From NCBI GenBank assembly GCA_037039925.1, contig JAXRKP010000048.1, positions 329,001 through 393,000 of the forward strand: a stretch of DNA of 64,000 nt, in the 5' to 3' direction. The notes below the pieces were generated by a model. The model searched no databases, had not been told where the DNA came from, and was given only the letters and a program-made list of their open reading frames with translations. This document shows, one piece after another, positions 45,562 through 61,705 of this stretch (its first letter is position 1; every line of letters starts with the position of its first letter). This stretch comes from Doris montereyensis. Its lineage: Eukaryota > Mollusca > Gastropoda > Nudibranchia > Dorididae. The position numbers and the translations under genes were made by a program.

Positions 45562-47224
45562 GCTGGCAGCGAGTGAAACGTGGATTGTAGTGATTCAATA
45601 CACTTGAAACGTTTACGAGAACAAAAAAAAGAAGAGAAGACGGGAGGAAGGAAGGAGTTGGATTTTAGTTCATTTTGTGATTTCCCGTGATTGTTTTCTT
45701 AACCTGGCGATATTATGACTGATTGGTTTCTTTCTTGCTGTGAGGCCAGAACGGATTTGGGGACATGGCCAGTTGCATACATTACATGTGACAGTGTTTG
45801 ATAATAGTTTTATGATCCGTCTACAACTTCAATTCACGGCTTCCAAGCTTGGTGAGGGAACTGAAAAGACAACTTGCCCTTGCTTGCGCGCGCTTTCAAT
45901 CTAAACATGGTGTGAGGTGTGTCATACATTTATTTTCATTGGGTTCTGGTTGATATTCGATGAGCGTGTGCTTGCGATTTGATAGTAGATGTGTACATTA
46001 TAGTATGATTATTACACATGTCATAGTGAATTAAGAAGAATTGAAGCAATGAACAGAATTACTCAGTATAAATATTTATCTCTTCATGATTGTTTTTTTT
46101 TAAAAATTTTAAATTGGAAGTGTATCCGGAGTAACAAATGTGAAATATATACATGTCACATGTGAGAATTGTACTTGCTACTTTGCTCTATTTTGTCAAT
46201 TGAAAAAATGTCAGTGTTTCTTCATACCTTTATGAATCGGGAGAGTGTTTTTGTAGTCTTTTCTGTATCCTGCTCGCCAGTATTTGTGAACAGGATGCGT
46301 CTATCTGGACCTTGTTTGATTTTATTTTACAACCAATGACCTGACGATGCGCTTGAAGCGACTCTTCATGTGATACGTAAATGTTGCAGATTTGTGCGTT
46401 CAGAATTTTCAGTCTTATATTACTGCCTTTGCGCTTTACGCTGCATTTCTTTGTTAAATGTAAAAATTCTCATCTCTTCCATCATAAAAGTTTTAAAGTT
46501 TTTCATCCCTTTGTTTGAACATGTAACATATGGAACGGGTGAAGGACTCGTGTAAATATAAAACCCTTTTTGTTGACACCCTTCCCTCCCGCATAGCATT
46601 TTGAATTACCCCGGCTGGTAATCATTATTTCACTACTTAGGTCTTTACGTTGAATGGTCTCTGGAAGACGCTGGTTGCTGAATAAGATTTTTAGGCGTTT
46701 GGATCAAGGAGGAAGAAGAGCGAGTGCAGTCTGTTTCGAGTTAATGCGTGTTTTGGAAAGTGTCGAGAACGTCTATAGCCGATTGTTTTTGGATGTAGAG
46801 TGAAAAATGCTATTAACCATTGCTTCATTACAAATTTTCTCCTCCCCATCGTGTACATAAAGCATTTCACATTATTGGTTGTACTGTTTTCTCCTTATCA
46901 TCATAGTAGACTGCTGAACTGGTTTCTCATTGTCTGTACGTGTATCCCTGTTGTGCTGTGTTTGATCACGAGTGATTTGATAATAATGGCATAGCCATTT
47001 GTACATACCACATCATGACTGCGATGATATGCATAGATTATAGATGTCGCATAACATTGTAAGCATCGCATGATCACATGCTTTCTACCATGTAACTTGT
47101 GAGAGAGTTTTCCTGTCTAGACTTATAACAAGTCCTCTTCCAGTGTTTTGTTTTTTGTTTTAAATTTGTCTTTTATCTAAATTCATGTTATGTTTGGATT
47201 TTTTAATTTTCCTAATAAGCCATA

Positions 47225-47436
47225 TGCAGATTTACGTCACATAGTAGTAGTAGTGGTAGTAGTAGTAAAGGTAATGACATAAGACAATATGAAGACCCCC
47301 ATAGGAACAAAAAGACGAGACAAATGCAAAGAATAGACAAAAAAAATCCTGGCCACCACGAGGATTGAACCCGCGACCTCTGCTTGGCACCCATCGCCTT
47401 GCCATGAAAAGAAAGCGTGCTACCAACCGAGCTAAA
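47225..47436 (-). mobile_element. SINE family A, minus-strand copy (left arm of inverted pair)
   Basis: Minus strand: A-box-like 'tagctcggttggtagcacgc', B-box-like 'gggttcaatcc', 'ggtggccagga', 'tctattctttgcatttgtct', 'catattgtcttatgtcatta', then (TAC/TAG)-rich tail at 47250. Confidence 0.85.
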
Positions 47437-47439
47437 TCA

Positions 47440-47665
47440 GCGTAGTTAGCTCAGTTGGTAGCATACTTTCTTTTCATGGCGAGTATGTGTGCCGGCGCAT
47501 AGGTCGGCGGTGGATTCGATCCCTATGGTGGCCAGGATTTTTTTCTGTCTATTCCTTGTATTTGTCTCGTCTTCATATTGTCTTATGTCATTACCTTCAC
47601 TTCCAACATGCCCCTTGCCTCACTGTTTGTCTTTATCTAGTAGTAGTAGTAGTAGTAATAGTAGT
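47440..47665 (+). mobile_element. SINE family A, plus-strand copy (right arm of inverted pair)
   Basis: A-box-like 'tagctcagttggtagcatac', B-box-like 'ggattcgatcc', 'ggtggccagga', 'tctattccttgtatttgtct', 'catattgtcttatgtcatta', then (TAG)n. Head to head with the previous copy, separated by only a few bases. Not a tRNA gene: the anticodon region is replaced and no acceptor-stem pairing is seen. Confidence 0.85.
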
Positions 47666-48362
47666 AGCGCTTGACAGTGAATCATGTCTCAATGGAACGT
47701 AACAGGCAATGAGATTTGTTACTGGAGGACTTGTGTTACGGGTTTACATCACTAGATTGTGGCGATGTGGCTGTTAACATGGAATTTCTGCACTCAATTG
47801 GTGGCAACAACAAAATTCTAATGGGATCGAATTAGGTAAGATTCTTGTTAAAAAGTGCGGATGTGTTACTGAGAGTGGAGGTTTTGAGACATTCAAGAAC
47901 CGCCCTTTCACTTGTTAGAAAGTTAATCCAGAAATAAGGATGTTTCAGACCCGTTGTGTAATGAATCTTTATGAATTTTTTTCACTCCTTACGAAGACAC
48001 AACACAGAGAGAGAAAATCCTGGTAGCTGTATATCGACCATCATAACGCTACGTTTTTCTTTGCAGTTTGCCTATCTTCATAGCTTAGAAGAGTAATTTC
48101 TTTATCCAATAGTGTGAAATGACCTTAAAACTACTTAGATATAGTGGCTTGGATCTCATGTAATGATGGCAACGGTATAGTTCTAGTTGATCTTCCTGTT
48201 CAACTATTGAAGCGCTTTGAACTAGTCTTAGAACCTCAAGGAGGTTTTTCATCCTTGCACACGCAAGTTTCACACAATGAGTTACATGAATATAATTTTC
48301 GTTTTGCGGGTGCAATTTGCCAGCTTTAAGTAACATTGTGATGTATTTCTTATCAAGTTTTG

Positions 48363-48690
48363 TCACAATTGTTTTCCGTATAAAGTTCTGTCAAGATTGT
48401 ATTCCTTATCAAGATTGTATTCCTTGTCGTTAAGTCAAGATTGTTTTCCTTATCAAGTTCTGTCAAGATTGTATTCCTTATCAAGTTCTGTCAAGATTGT
48501 ATTCTTTCTCGTTCTGTTAAGATTGTATTCTATCTCGTTCTGTCAAGATTGTATTCCTTGTCAAGTTCTGTCAAGATTGTATTCCTTATCAAAGTCTGTC
48601 AAGATTGTATTCTTTCTCATTCTGTCAAGATTGTATTCCTTATCAAGTTCTGTCAAGATTGTATTATTTTTCGTTTGTCAAGATTGTATT
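48363..48690 (+). repeat. 28-bp tandem minisatellite, downstream of the USP10 stop
   Basis: Unit 'tcaagattgtattccttatc' plus 'aagttctg', about 12-13 units with 'tttctcgttctg' variants. In the presumed 3' UTR. Confidence 0.93.
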
Positions 48691-49984
48691 CCTTATTGCA
48701 ACTGCAGAGTGAGAGTTTTTGAAGTTGAAAGCACAATTGTTGTTGTGTGCGAGAAATTGCATTTTGATTTTTTTATTACAACGTTCAATTTTTATTTCAT
48801 GTTTTTATTGTAAACTTTGAAATATCGGTTTCAAAAAAGAGGCTCATCATTCAACTATAAAAAAAAGATAGTTTCAACATGTCCAGAGAGAAGATAGAAA
48901 TATTATCTGGAAAACCTGTCTTGTCATACATGATCTTATGAAGCAATTATATTTGACTCATTTATTTTCATTAATGAATTAAAATACTTCCGTCAATGAA
49001 TTCATATGATCTTTTGACAGACGATTTTCATTTTATAGAAAAGAAATAATCACCGACCAGGGCTTGTTTGATGAAATGTCTTCTTTTTTTTTTTTCTTTC
49101 TTTTTTGTTGTTGTTTTTTTTTTATCGAGTGGTTCATTGCGGTGTTTGTTATAACTTGTATCATTGTATTGAAATCATGGCCACCTATATCAGTGTGTAG
49201 GTGGACCACATGTATTGCTGCTAGTTCTTCCTTCTTTCCCACCACCATTATTACTTGACATCTTGTTTCTTCCTTGCACTATATGACTTTCTTTTGGGAT
49301 ATTGTCCAGTGTGCTCTCTCCCCATTTATCGCTAATATTACATTTTAAATGGAATTGTGCATTATGTGCGGTTGATTCTTTAGTTTAATCAGTTTCAGTT
49401 TCAGCCTATCTTTTGCCCGTTTTGATTTTTGATTATTTTTTTTTTTTTAAATTCGATTTTAAAGATTTAGGTTTTTTGTTCTTATTTTATGGTGGGGCGG
49501 GGTTGTTACTGTACTGTATGCCAGTATGTGTATCCAAATGTTATTTATGCGACTGAACAAAGTCGTTCAGGTTACTGAACAAACAAATTGTTCAAGTCAA
49601 TCACGCGTGTTATAATCTTCTTGCTTTCAGACTTTTGTTGATGTTGTGTGTTTTGTTCCATTGCCTCGTGTCACTCCTGCTTTCTCCTTCCCATCCCAGG
49701 TTTTTTATTTGGCCATATGCATGCCTCAGTTGTAGAATGGTTAGTTGTCAGTCATTGCTTTTCATACTTCACCTATGCCTAGGGATTTCGTACAATATTT
49801 ATATTTAGGAGATGAAATATATATATATTTTTATGACATAACATGAAACCGCATTTACGGTAATACTGCCCAATACACATTAGTGAAAAGAGAAGATGAG
49901 AGAGCTTTTTCTTTTCTTTCTTTTTTACCGACATCAAGGGTATCATTGATCAACTATTAGATTTATTGTCAGAGTCAGAGCTAA

Positions 49985-49990
49985 AATAAA
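49985..49990 (+). terminator. Candidate polyadenylation signal AATAAA
   Basis: AATAAA followed within 25-40 bases by 'gtgtttattgttttcttg'. It is the first canonical signal after the USP10 stop. Confidence 0.35.
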
Positions 49991-50814
49991 ATGATTTTTT
50001 CAGCATTAAGGTGTTTATTGTTTTCTTGTTTTTAAATTTTTTATTTTGCTGTATATAATATAAGTTATTTTCTTTTAATCATTCTGTAGACAGGGTTCCC
50101 ATTGAACAAACTAGGATGACTTGAGACTTTCTTAGCGAGGAAAACCGACATAACAGTTCATTATTCTAAACTTAAATTATCAATTCAGCAGGAATTTGGG
50201 ATTGTTCAACCCTTTCAATGACCTAAGCACGTCTTCACTTATCCAATACGCCACAGGCCTGTCTATTGCATAGGCCTTTGACACATCAGTATTTCAAATC
50301 TGGGATAACACTGACTACATTATTCTTAACTTGTCTTACAATAACCTCATAACCTCTTATGGTGTTTCCTAGTGATGATAATGTTCCTTGGATCCGAGGA
50401 AATCCTTGATTTTAGATCTCCTCATTCTCACTGTTGACAGGAAAAATATAAATCCCTCACCTTTGTCGATTGGGCTTTTGTAGATGGAGACTGATAGCCG
50501 CTGTATAATTTTGCTCCTTTTTTATTTTTTCTTATTATTATCACTGAGTTTCACCATGGCCTTGATGATGATAATAGAAGTGATCTATCTGTGGGGCCAT
50601 TTCTTCAAAATATGAATGATGTCCAGAGAAATGGTTACTCATTCTGCCTAGATTTTAGGCTTTTGGGTACTGAAGTTCTAAGATCTATATGAGATTTGTG
50701 ACAGACGATATTAATTTACGGGACAAAGGTGATATCAAAGAAAAGGAATGGAAAAGAAGACGTAGTTCTTTGTGACATGAAAGTGACATTTCATTAGATT
50801 TGAATACTGAAGTC

Positions 50815-51060
50815 AATGAGGCACCGGTAGCTCAGTTGCTAGAGTGTTGGAACTACCGCCAAGGAGGCCCGAGTTCGATTCCTTGTCCGGCAAAAAAATT
50901 TGGCCCCTTCTATTGATACAGCAGTGAAATGGGTAGCTAGGTCTATTCAGACTCAGCAGAAGTAAAGGTGGCTTGGAAAGCAATGGCAAACTACCACTTT
51001 GTGCCGTATGCCTGGAAAAATCAGGTCAGGTGTATGGGACTTGCTTCACTAAAGTCAACT
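50815..51060 (+). mobile_element. tRNA-derived SINE family C
   Basis: A-box-like 'ggtagctcagttgctagagt', B-box-like 'gagttcgattcc', then body 'gaaatgggtagctaggtcta', 'ggcttggaaagcaatggcaa' and 'ctggaaaaatcaggtcaggt'. Only one copy was seen in the window. It looks like a SINE head plus body rather than a functional tRNA. Confidence 0.75.
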
Positions 51061-51359
51061 TAGATAATAATCTATGTGAAAGCACCAGAGAAGGTGAGGC
51101 CATCAGTGATTGATCAGAAAGAAAAACCCAAGCAGACTCTTCTAAATTTCACTAGCAGACATAGATGTGGGTTAGATCAAGTTTTAATTCAGGTGATATT
51201 GTTTGTTTGTTTCTGTGACGTAAACCCTGTCCAGGTGAAAAACGTTTACAAGCTGCTATTGAAAGAGGTTGGCTGTGGATAAGGAGATATAGATCTAGAG
51301 GTGTATCCTAGAGTTCGTGTACATGACAAAGTATGGTCGTAGCAATCTTGATTTGACCT

Positions 51360-51685
51360 GATTTAGATTTAGTTTACCCACATCCACAACCAAGGTGACC
51401 TGTTGGATATCTGGTAGGATTTTAAATTTTGCCTGGACGGCCTTGTAAACAGCCAAGGGATCTTTAATGTGCACAGAGTGTTGTCATCTCCACACAGGAC
51501 CTCCATTTTATCATCCGTCTCTGATGCGACTAGGTGTTGATCCACCTACCTGGACCAGGGGGGGAGATTTTACTATATATAAAAAAAACTCTAGAAAATT
51601 TTCAACCGTTGGCGGGGCCTGAACCCACGACCTTTGAGCTGAGTGGTCGACAACTTGCCTCTGGGATTCCAAGTCCCCTTAACCT
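51360..51685 (-). mobile_element. SINE family D, minus-strand copy
   Basis: Minus strand: head with B-box-like 'gggttcaggcc', 'ggttgaaaattttctagagt', 'aggtaggtggatcaacacct', 'gacaacactctgtgcacatt' and 'aaagatcccttggctgttta'. It is the most complete family D copy. Confidence 0.8.
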
Positions 51686-52489
51686 GTAGCAACCCAATCT
51701 GTTGTACCTATGGCAGTGAAAGGGTCAGTGAAAAACACAGTGGCTACAAGGATCTTTGGCTTCAGGACTGTCATTAACAGGAATTTAGTTTCAACATTCC
51801 ACACTTCCACAGCCTGATGGATGCAAACAATAAAGAGTTCTGTTTGACTTTGTCTTTAATTTCTGTGGGGCCTCAACTTTTGTTGTGGTTGAGCAAAGCC
51901 AGATGAATGAAATGGAGACTCACTTATTATAGTTGAAAATAGTTTATATTTTTAGACCATTTTTTTTCTGTCTCCTTTTGGGTGACTAAAGCCAAAAATT
52001 GTTTAATGGCTCTGGTGTAGTGAGTGTCTTGGTTCTAAAGTTGATCAATATTGACAGCATTCAAGATCCAGAAACACAAGGGGAACCCTGATGAGTAATT
52101 TGTTTGAGTTTGTAAATAAAAGAAAATGCAAAAAGTGAAATTGTTTGTTTTATCGTATCACTGAAATCTTCTCATTGGAAATTTGTTCATTATAGAATAT
52201 TTATATTATTTTTTGTGTGTTCATAATTTGTTATGCCCTTTTAAAAGACGATGACACATTGAATGTTATTTTTAATATTATTTTTGTTGTTATCAGGCAA
52301 TTAATTAGTGAACAAGCAAAGGAGCGTAATTTCGATGTGTGTTGCTAGCAATAATTAACTTTAGTCTCCTTGTAAAGAAGCATAATATTTTCAGTTTGCA
52401 AATTGAAATGTAGAAAAATTATAATATATATAATGTTATCTAAGGCAGTGTTTGTTGGTCTTTGAATTTTTTATCTCTCTCATCATTTG
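51686..52489. other. Intergenic DNA, nothing recognised
   Basis: AT-rich. A second canonical AATAAA lies near 52117. No coding frame. Confidence 0.4.
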
Positions 52490-52695
52490 ATAATTCCTAT
52501 GTTAAAATTGAAATTTTAGTGGCTGAATATGTATATGATAATTCATATGTTAGAATTGAAATTTTAGTGGCTGAGTATGTATCTTATGATGATCCATGTT
52601 TGAAGTGAAAGATAGTAGCTAAATATGTATCCTATGTGGATCCCTATGTTAGAATTGAAATATAGCGCTGGAATATGTATCTTATTTTTAGTTTA
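52490..52695 (+). repeat. Degenerate minisatellite, about 4 units of 45-55 bp
   Basis: Units share 'atgttagaattgaaattttag', shortened here to 'gttagaattgaaat', and 'gctgaatatgtat'. Later units are increasingly diverged. Confidence 0.75.
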
Positions 52696-52856
52696 CATCT
52701 ATTAGACAGTGAGATTAGGAGTTAATTTTGTTTTTTTAACAACTTTTGTTGTATGTAAGAGTCATGCGTGTGAGAACATCTTACAATGATTTGTTTTATC
52801 GTCTTCAAACAGTGGTGAATGTCTGATGTCACTTTGAATCATAAGTAGCTTTTACA

Positions 52857-56765
<3,909 letters not shown>

Positions 56766-56861
56766 TTCTTTTCACTCCTTCACTTTTCTCCATCTTGCTA
56801 TTACCTCTTAATTCACCCTGAGATCACCGCATATGGTGCACATGGTAAACATCAATGAAAC
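56766..56861 (+). repeat. Short dispersed repeat E copy (3' part)
   Basis: 'tccatcttgctattacctct', 'ttaattcaccctgagatcac' and 'gcatatggtgcacatggtaa' then 'acatcaatgaaac'. Confidence 0.72.
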
Positions 56862-56921
56862 CTGGCTCTTTCAGTCTGTCTTTCTTTTTCTTCTCTGTCT
56901 GTCTACCTGTCTGTCTGTCTC

Positions 56922-56929
<8 letters not shown>

Positions 56930-56968
<39 letters not shown>

Positions 56969-57015
56969 GTGTCTCTCTCTGTGTCTGTCTCTCTCTGTCT
57001 CTGTCTCTGTCTCTG

Positions 57016-57098
<83 letters not shown>
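56930..57098. repeat. (CT)n/(CTGT)n microsatellite
   Basis: CT run with frequent CTGT units on its left, becoming pure CT after about 57030. Confidence 0.97.
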
Positions 57099-57101
<3 letters not shown>

Positions 57102-57419
57102 GATGATAACTAATAATGTTAACACTTAAATAATATTGTCTTCTCCCTCCTGATCAGTGTGGTGTTTTGTTGTGTAACTTGATTAGTCTATATAAATAAA
57201 AACGTGGATGCATGCGGAATGCTGTGTGCTGTTGTACTGCAATGAACCTGTGCAGCTGTAAACACCATCTTTTCATCAATAAATAAAGTTCCCTTGTGGA
57301 CAAATCATTCTTCTTCGTTGTTTTTTTATAATTTATTTATTTAATATGTTTTAGATATTTTTTATATCGGGCGAGTGAAAAAACGCGTTCCGTATTTCGG
57401 TCGTGTTTCTTAAGTTATA

Positions 57420-58193
57420 CAGTAGTCTTTGCCAAAATGCACAGTCCCCAGGTGACAACAAAATCATGCATTTTGGCGAAAGTACATTTTGACGGAGTCA
57501 AAGGCCACGACCCATTACTATGCATTACAATTTACATTGCCATTCGTGTTCGGAAATATGTGAACTCTCTTTTTTTGTTTTGTTAGTTGTTTGTTGCTAT
57601 TTGGGGTGTCTTTGTCGTTTGTTGGTTTGCGAACAAGACTCATAGATCTGTTACATTCTACTGTCAATTAAGACTTTAACAAGGGGTGGCATGTTGAAGA
57701 CATCTGGCAAACACATGTATGTTTTCTTTTAATTGTTGACACGTGTCGTGTCATGTTGTGCAAGACCTCCATGGGTAAAAGTAAAAGTAAAAGTGAAAGT
57801 GACACTAGACCTATCGAGTCAGGAAGGGAAGGGGCAGGTATGGGTGACCAGAGCCGAGACAGCCAAGACAAGCTGCATGCTTGTCATTATTATGTATGTG
57901 TACACATGGTTAACATAGGTCACACACACACACAAACATACAGAGACCTATGCATGATGATAGATTTTGTCACTGGGACGAGGCAAGAAAAGGTTATCAA
58001 GTTTATTTTTCATATGAATTGACTCTTTAAAGGCAACAAATTGAAGACGGGCTTACAAATACCTGTTGCATTTTGGCGAAGTCAGGCTAGCCGTTGTTGC
58101 ATTTTGAGGGGGTAATTAACAATAACATTGTAAAATTCGGCAACGTGCATTATCATAATTATGATGAATCGTGCAATTTGGCGGAAACTACTG
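57420..58193. mobile_element. Non-autonomous TIR DNA transposon (MITE), 774 bp
   Basis: Left end CAGTAGTCTTTGCCAAAATG; right end read inward CAGTAGTTTCCGCCAAATTG. Both are flanked by TA (57418-57419 and 58194-58195). Internal 'gcattttggcgaa' motifs recur near 57468 and 58068. No transposase frame. Same CAGTAGT start, TA target duplication, size class and [T/C]GCC(A/T)AAATG subterminal word as the MITE at 27797-28585. Confidence 0.82.
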
Positions 58194-58479
58194 TATCTTT
58201 TTTGTGTTTAAGATTTTACGATTGCAAATGTATTTTTGTACATGTATAAATATATTTTAAACTATCATGTGAGCGAAAATTGATAAAAATCCCATGCTTG
58301 AGTATTATGGTAGACAAAATTGAAAACATCCACTCAGCGAACGAAATATCCAGTTTTCACTGACGTGCAAAATCTGCTTGATAGGCAAAGGATTGCAGAT
58401 GTGTCAAATTTGTGTTTTATTGTTAGATTTTGATTTCAAAATGAGCCTTTATGTTTATGTCTGTGTATACCTGTACCCA

Positions 58480-58735
58480 GTGGCGTCTGTGGACGGGGTG
58501 GTTAGGTTGCCGGACTTGGGACCATCAGGTCCCACCCACGTTTGAATCCTACCAAAAGCTAGGTCTGACATTGTGTTCCTTGGGAAAGACACTTAACTGA
58601 CTTAACATGCACTCCCCAGTCAACCCAGGTGCAAACGGGTACAATCACTAACTTGGGAGTAAAAAAACTAGCGTCATGTCCAGGAGGTATTTATTATCCC
58701 CTGTTCTACTTCACGCTATGCACTACTATAATAAC
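58480..58735 (+). mobile_element. SINE family B, plus-strand copy
   Basis: 'gtctgtggacggggtggtta', B-box-like 'gtttgaatcc', 'gggaaagacacttaactgac', 'acccaggtgcaaacgggtac' and 'gtcatgtccaggaggtattt'. Collinear with 36413-36705. Confidence 0.8.
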
Positions 58736-58790
58736 TTAACACTGCTCACAAAACACTACTATAATAACTTAACACTGCTCACAAAACACT
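58717..58790 (+). repeat. 33-bp tandem duplication
   Basis: 'cactactataataacttaac' plus 'actgctcacaaaa' occurs twice in succession at the end of the SINE copy. Confidence 0.9.
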
Positions 58791-58799
58791 ACAAACAAC

Positions 58800-59839
58800 T
58801 ATATAATAAGCAACTACTGTTAATTTTTTTTATAGTGAATGTGATTAAACGAAAAGGAAGGAGGAAACAATTTTTCAAGTTCGGGGGGGGGGACGGGGGA
58901 CCCTGTGATTCAGATGTATATCTCATTATCTGCCAACCTTATCAAATGTTAAAACAGAGTCTGGCCGAGCACACTATCTTGCACAACAGCCCTTAATAAT
59001 AATATTCCATGGAAAAAATGGTAATTTAACTTGAATTTACCACGTTCAGGTAAATAAAAAAAAATAAAAAACGCCAGTCATTGGCCTCTCAACTATATTT
59101 CTACAATTTCTAGCGAAGTGCAACAGTAGTTTTCCAAGCTCTGAATGGCATCTCCGGACTTTATTTTCATCCCAATCTCTCTGCCCTTAATTTAGGGTTT
59201 CTTTTTCAATTAAAACAGAGTTAGCCCTCATACATGCTTTTCAGAGTAAATACAAACTCCAATAATAAATTTAAATAACAACACCCCGTACTAGATACTT
59301 TTTGTACATGCTGGTTGGCAGTTGTGCAGAGGTAAAGTGTCTAAAGTGTCTGCCTCTCATTCACTCTCAACCAGAAGGTCGTACATGTATTCCAGTTACT
59401 ACAGTGTGAAGAGAGACAGGTGGGTAATATTACATTGCTTCATGGACATCACAAGACAGTAGTCTGTAGCAGGTTGCGATGCTGATGTTAATATTCATTT
59501 GCATCTATGTCGAGTGCGCAAATACGCACAGCGTCTTATTAAGTGTCCTTTCCTCTTTCCCAAAGAGCACCAACACACAGACATCTGGCCATATTGGCAG
59601 GATTGGAACCTAGTTTCGGTACCTTGATGATGTTGGCCCTAAATCTGGCTGTTTAATCCATTGGAGTAAACACCCTATGGGGCTTTCATATTGTCTTGTG
59701 TCATCACCATAATCCACTAGTGCGGCACTGGACCACCGGCCCCACGGGATGGCTTTTTTTTTCTGGGTGGGGGAACTTATCTTAAAACCCTTCTCTTTCT
59801 TTCTTTCTTTATCAGTATCAGTTCCCATTCTAATTCTAC
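58800..59839. other. Intergenic DNA, no gene recognised
   Basis: Around 59320-59400 a tRNA-like head may be present ('gcagaggtaaagtgtc'), but box spacing is poor. No coding frame. Confidence 0.35.
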
Positions 59840-60230
59840 CTTTCGGTGTATGGGTTCAGATGCCCGAGATGATCTTTCTCCAGGATGCCCTGTCCTGGTG
59901 TTTTTCTGTTTCCTTCCAAAATGTTTAATTTCTATGCTTCAATGCCTCTTTTATATCTTCTTCCCACTTTCTCTGAGGTCTTATCTTTTGGTCTTTTACC
60001 TTGGGCTTTAACACTGTATACTGGTTTAGCTATTCTATTGTCATTCATTCTGTTTACATGCCCAAACCATCTCAATTGATTTATTTCTATCTTGGTTTTT
60101 ATGCCATCTCTTATTGTTGTATTTCTGATTTTATCTCTTTTAGTTTTCCCTACTACTCTTCTTAAATGTTTTCATTTCAGTTGCCTGTACTCTCTCTACT
60201 GTATTCTCTACTGTCTAAGGTTTTTTTTTA
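59840..60230 (-). mobile_element. LINE C-terminal fragment, minus strand
   Basis: The minus strand encodes [15 protein letters not shown] (60095-60050), then [19 protein letters not shown] and a [13 protein letters not shown] tail with frame changes. The RWFGHVxRM...VKxxGKRPxGRPR block is a hallmark of the C-terminus of many animal LINEs. No RT core remains; it is 5'-truncated and frameshifted. Confidence 0.75.
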
Positions 60231-60461
60231 ACTTTTTGAAATAAATTTGTCTAGTAAGAATAAGAAAATAGTTCCAACAATAACAACGAACAACAAAATC
60301 AATTTTTTGACAAGTAAAGAACACATGAACTCGCGGCTTTTGCAGTACGTAGTCTTTCATTCGTAAATGACAGGTCAAACAAAGGTTAATGACATACAAT
60401 ACAGTCTGTTGGCTGAATTATGCATGAGCATGAACATATGAAACATTCTAATAATGCAGAT

Positions 60462-60636
60462 TAATAATAATAATAATAATAATATAGTATTATGTATGAA
60501 ATGTTAAGAATGTAATTTAAAAAAGGAAGGGGGGGAGGAAGAAGGGGAGGGGTGCTGGGAGAAGGGGAGTGGGTTGGGAAATCTAGACCCATGGACAAGA
60601 ATGAAGAACATTGGAGAATCAAAGTAATGAAAAACA

Positions 60637-60686
<50 letters not shown>

Positions 60687-60690
60687 CATC
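60462..60690. repeat. Low-complexity cluster: (AAT)n, G-rich, (GA)n, (GACA)n
   Basis: Short (TAA) run at 60462-60484, G/A-rich 60522-60570, (GA)n 60636-60666 and (GACA)n to about 60686. The minus-strand 141-residue ORF across it is compositional. Confidence 0.85.
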
Positions 60691-60904
60691 CTGGTTTTTC
60701 CAGAGTATATAAGTGTATAAGCGACACAGTTAGCAGAAAAAGGAAGAAGAAGTTAGCTAACATAGAACAAGGAAAGAAATATCTGCTGCTATTGTGAACT
60801 TGAATGTAAGGAAAAGAACACACAAACTGCCTGAGAGGAGGAGGAGGAGGAGGGGAGGTTTTAGTTTTATGCAGCAGCAGCAGCAAGTGACATCATGAAG
60901 AGTG

Positions 60905-61575
60905 TGTGGCCATGACAATTCTTTGTTCCGGCAAGTCATGCAATGCATGGTGTGTGTGGCCATGACAATTCTTTGTTCCGGCAAGTCATGCAATGCATGG
61001 TGTGTGTGGCCATGACAATTCTTTGTTCGGCAAGTCATGCAATGCATGGTGTGTGTGGCCATGACAATTCTTTGTTCGGCAAGTCATGCAATGCATGGTG
61101 TGTGGCCATGACAATTCTTTGTTCCGGCAAGTCATGCAATGCAATGCATGGTGTGTGTGGCCATGACAATTCTTTGTTCGGCAAGTCATGCAATGCATGG
61201 TGTGTGTGGCCATGACAATTCTTTGTTCGGCAAGTCATGCAATGCAATGCATGGTGTGTGTGGCCATGACAATTCTTTGTTCGGCAAGTCATGCAATGCA
61301 ATGCATGGTGTGTGTGGCCATGACAATTCTTTGTTCGGCAAGTCATGCAATGCATGGTGTGTGGCCATGACAATTCTTTGTTCCGGCAAGTCATGCAATG
61401 CAATGCATGGTGTGTGTGGCCATGACAATTCTTTGTTCGGCAAGTCATGCAATGCATGGTGTGTGTGGCCATGACAATTCTTTGTTCCGGCAAGTCATGC
61501 AATGCAATGCATGGTGTGTGGCCATGACAATTCTTTGTTCCGGCAAGTCATGCAATGCATGGTGTATGGCCAAGC
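60905..61575 (+). repeat. 47-54 bp tandem minisatellite, 13 units
   Basis: Unit 'ccatgacaattctttgttc', '(c)ggcaagtcatgcaatgc', '(aatgc)atggtgtg(tg)tgg'. Unit length varies by three optional features: an extra C, a duplicated 'aatgc' and one 'tg'. Several frames stay open on both strands because of length periodicity. Confidence 0.97.
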
Positions 61576-61705
61576 AATGGATTGCGCGATGTGACTAAAG
61601 AAAAAACCCAAACAAAAATGAAAACAAAAACAACAGCATTGATTCAGTCAGTCAAACAGCTAACTTGAACTATGGCATAGATAAATAGATAGAGATACTT
61701 TGCTC

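Larger units (their letters stand above)
45562..50010 (+). other. Probable long USP10 3' UTR
   Basis: No coding sequence follows the stop. The first canonical AATAAA downstream is at 49985-49990, followed by a U/G-rich stretch, giving a possible 4.4-kb 3' UTR. It contains the SINE inverted pair (47225-47665) and the 28-bp array (48363-48690). Earlier non-canonical polyadenylation cannot be excluded. Confidence 0.4.

Noticed and set aside
47440..47520. Functional tRNA gene
   Set aside because: A and B boxes are present, but acceptor and anticodon stems do not fold properly, and the head continues into a SINE body shared with other copies.
50820..50895. Functional tRNA gene
   Set aside because: Good A and B boxes, but the sequence continues directly into a SINE-type body and the 3' acceptor stem is not complementary.
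57753..58022. 89-residue ORF with a Lys-Ser repeat
   Set aside because: Lies wholly within the MITE and shows no conserved family signature.
61035..61502. 155-residue His/Cys/Pro repeat ORF on the minus strand
   Set aside because: Product of the 47-54 bp minisatellite; equally long frames open on the plus strand.
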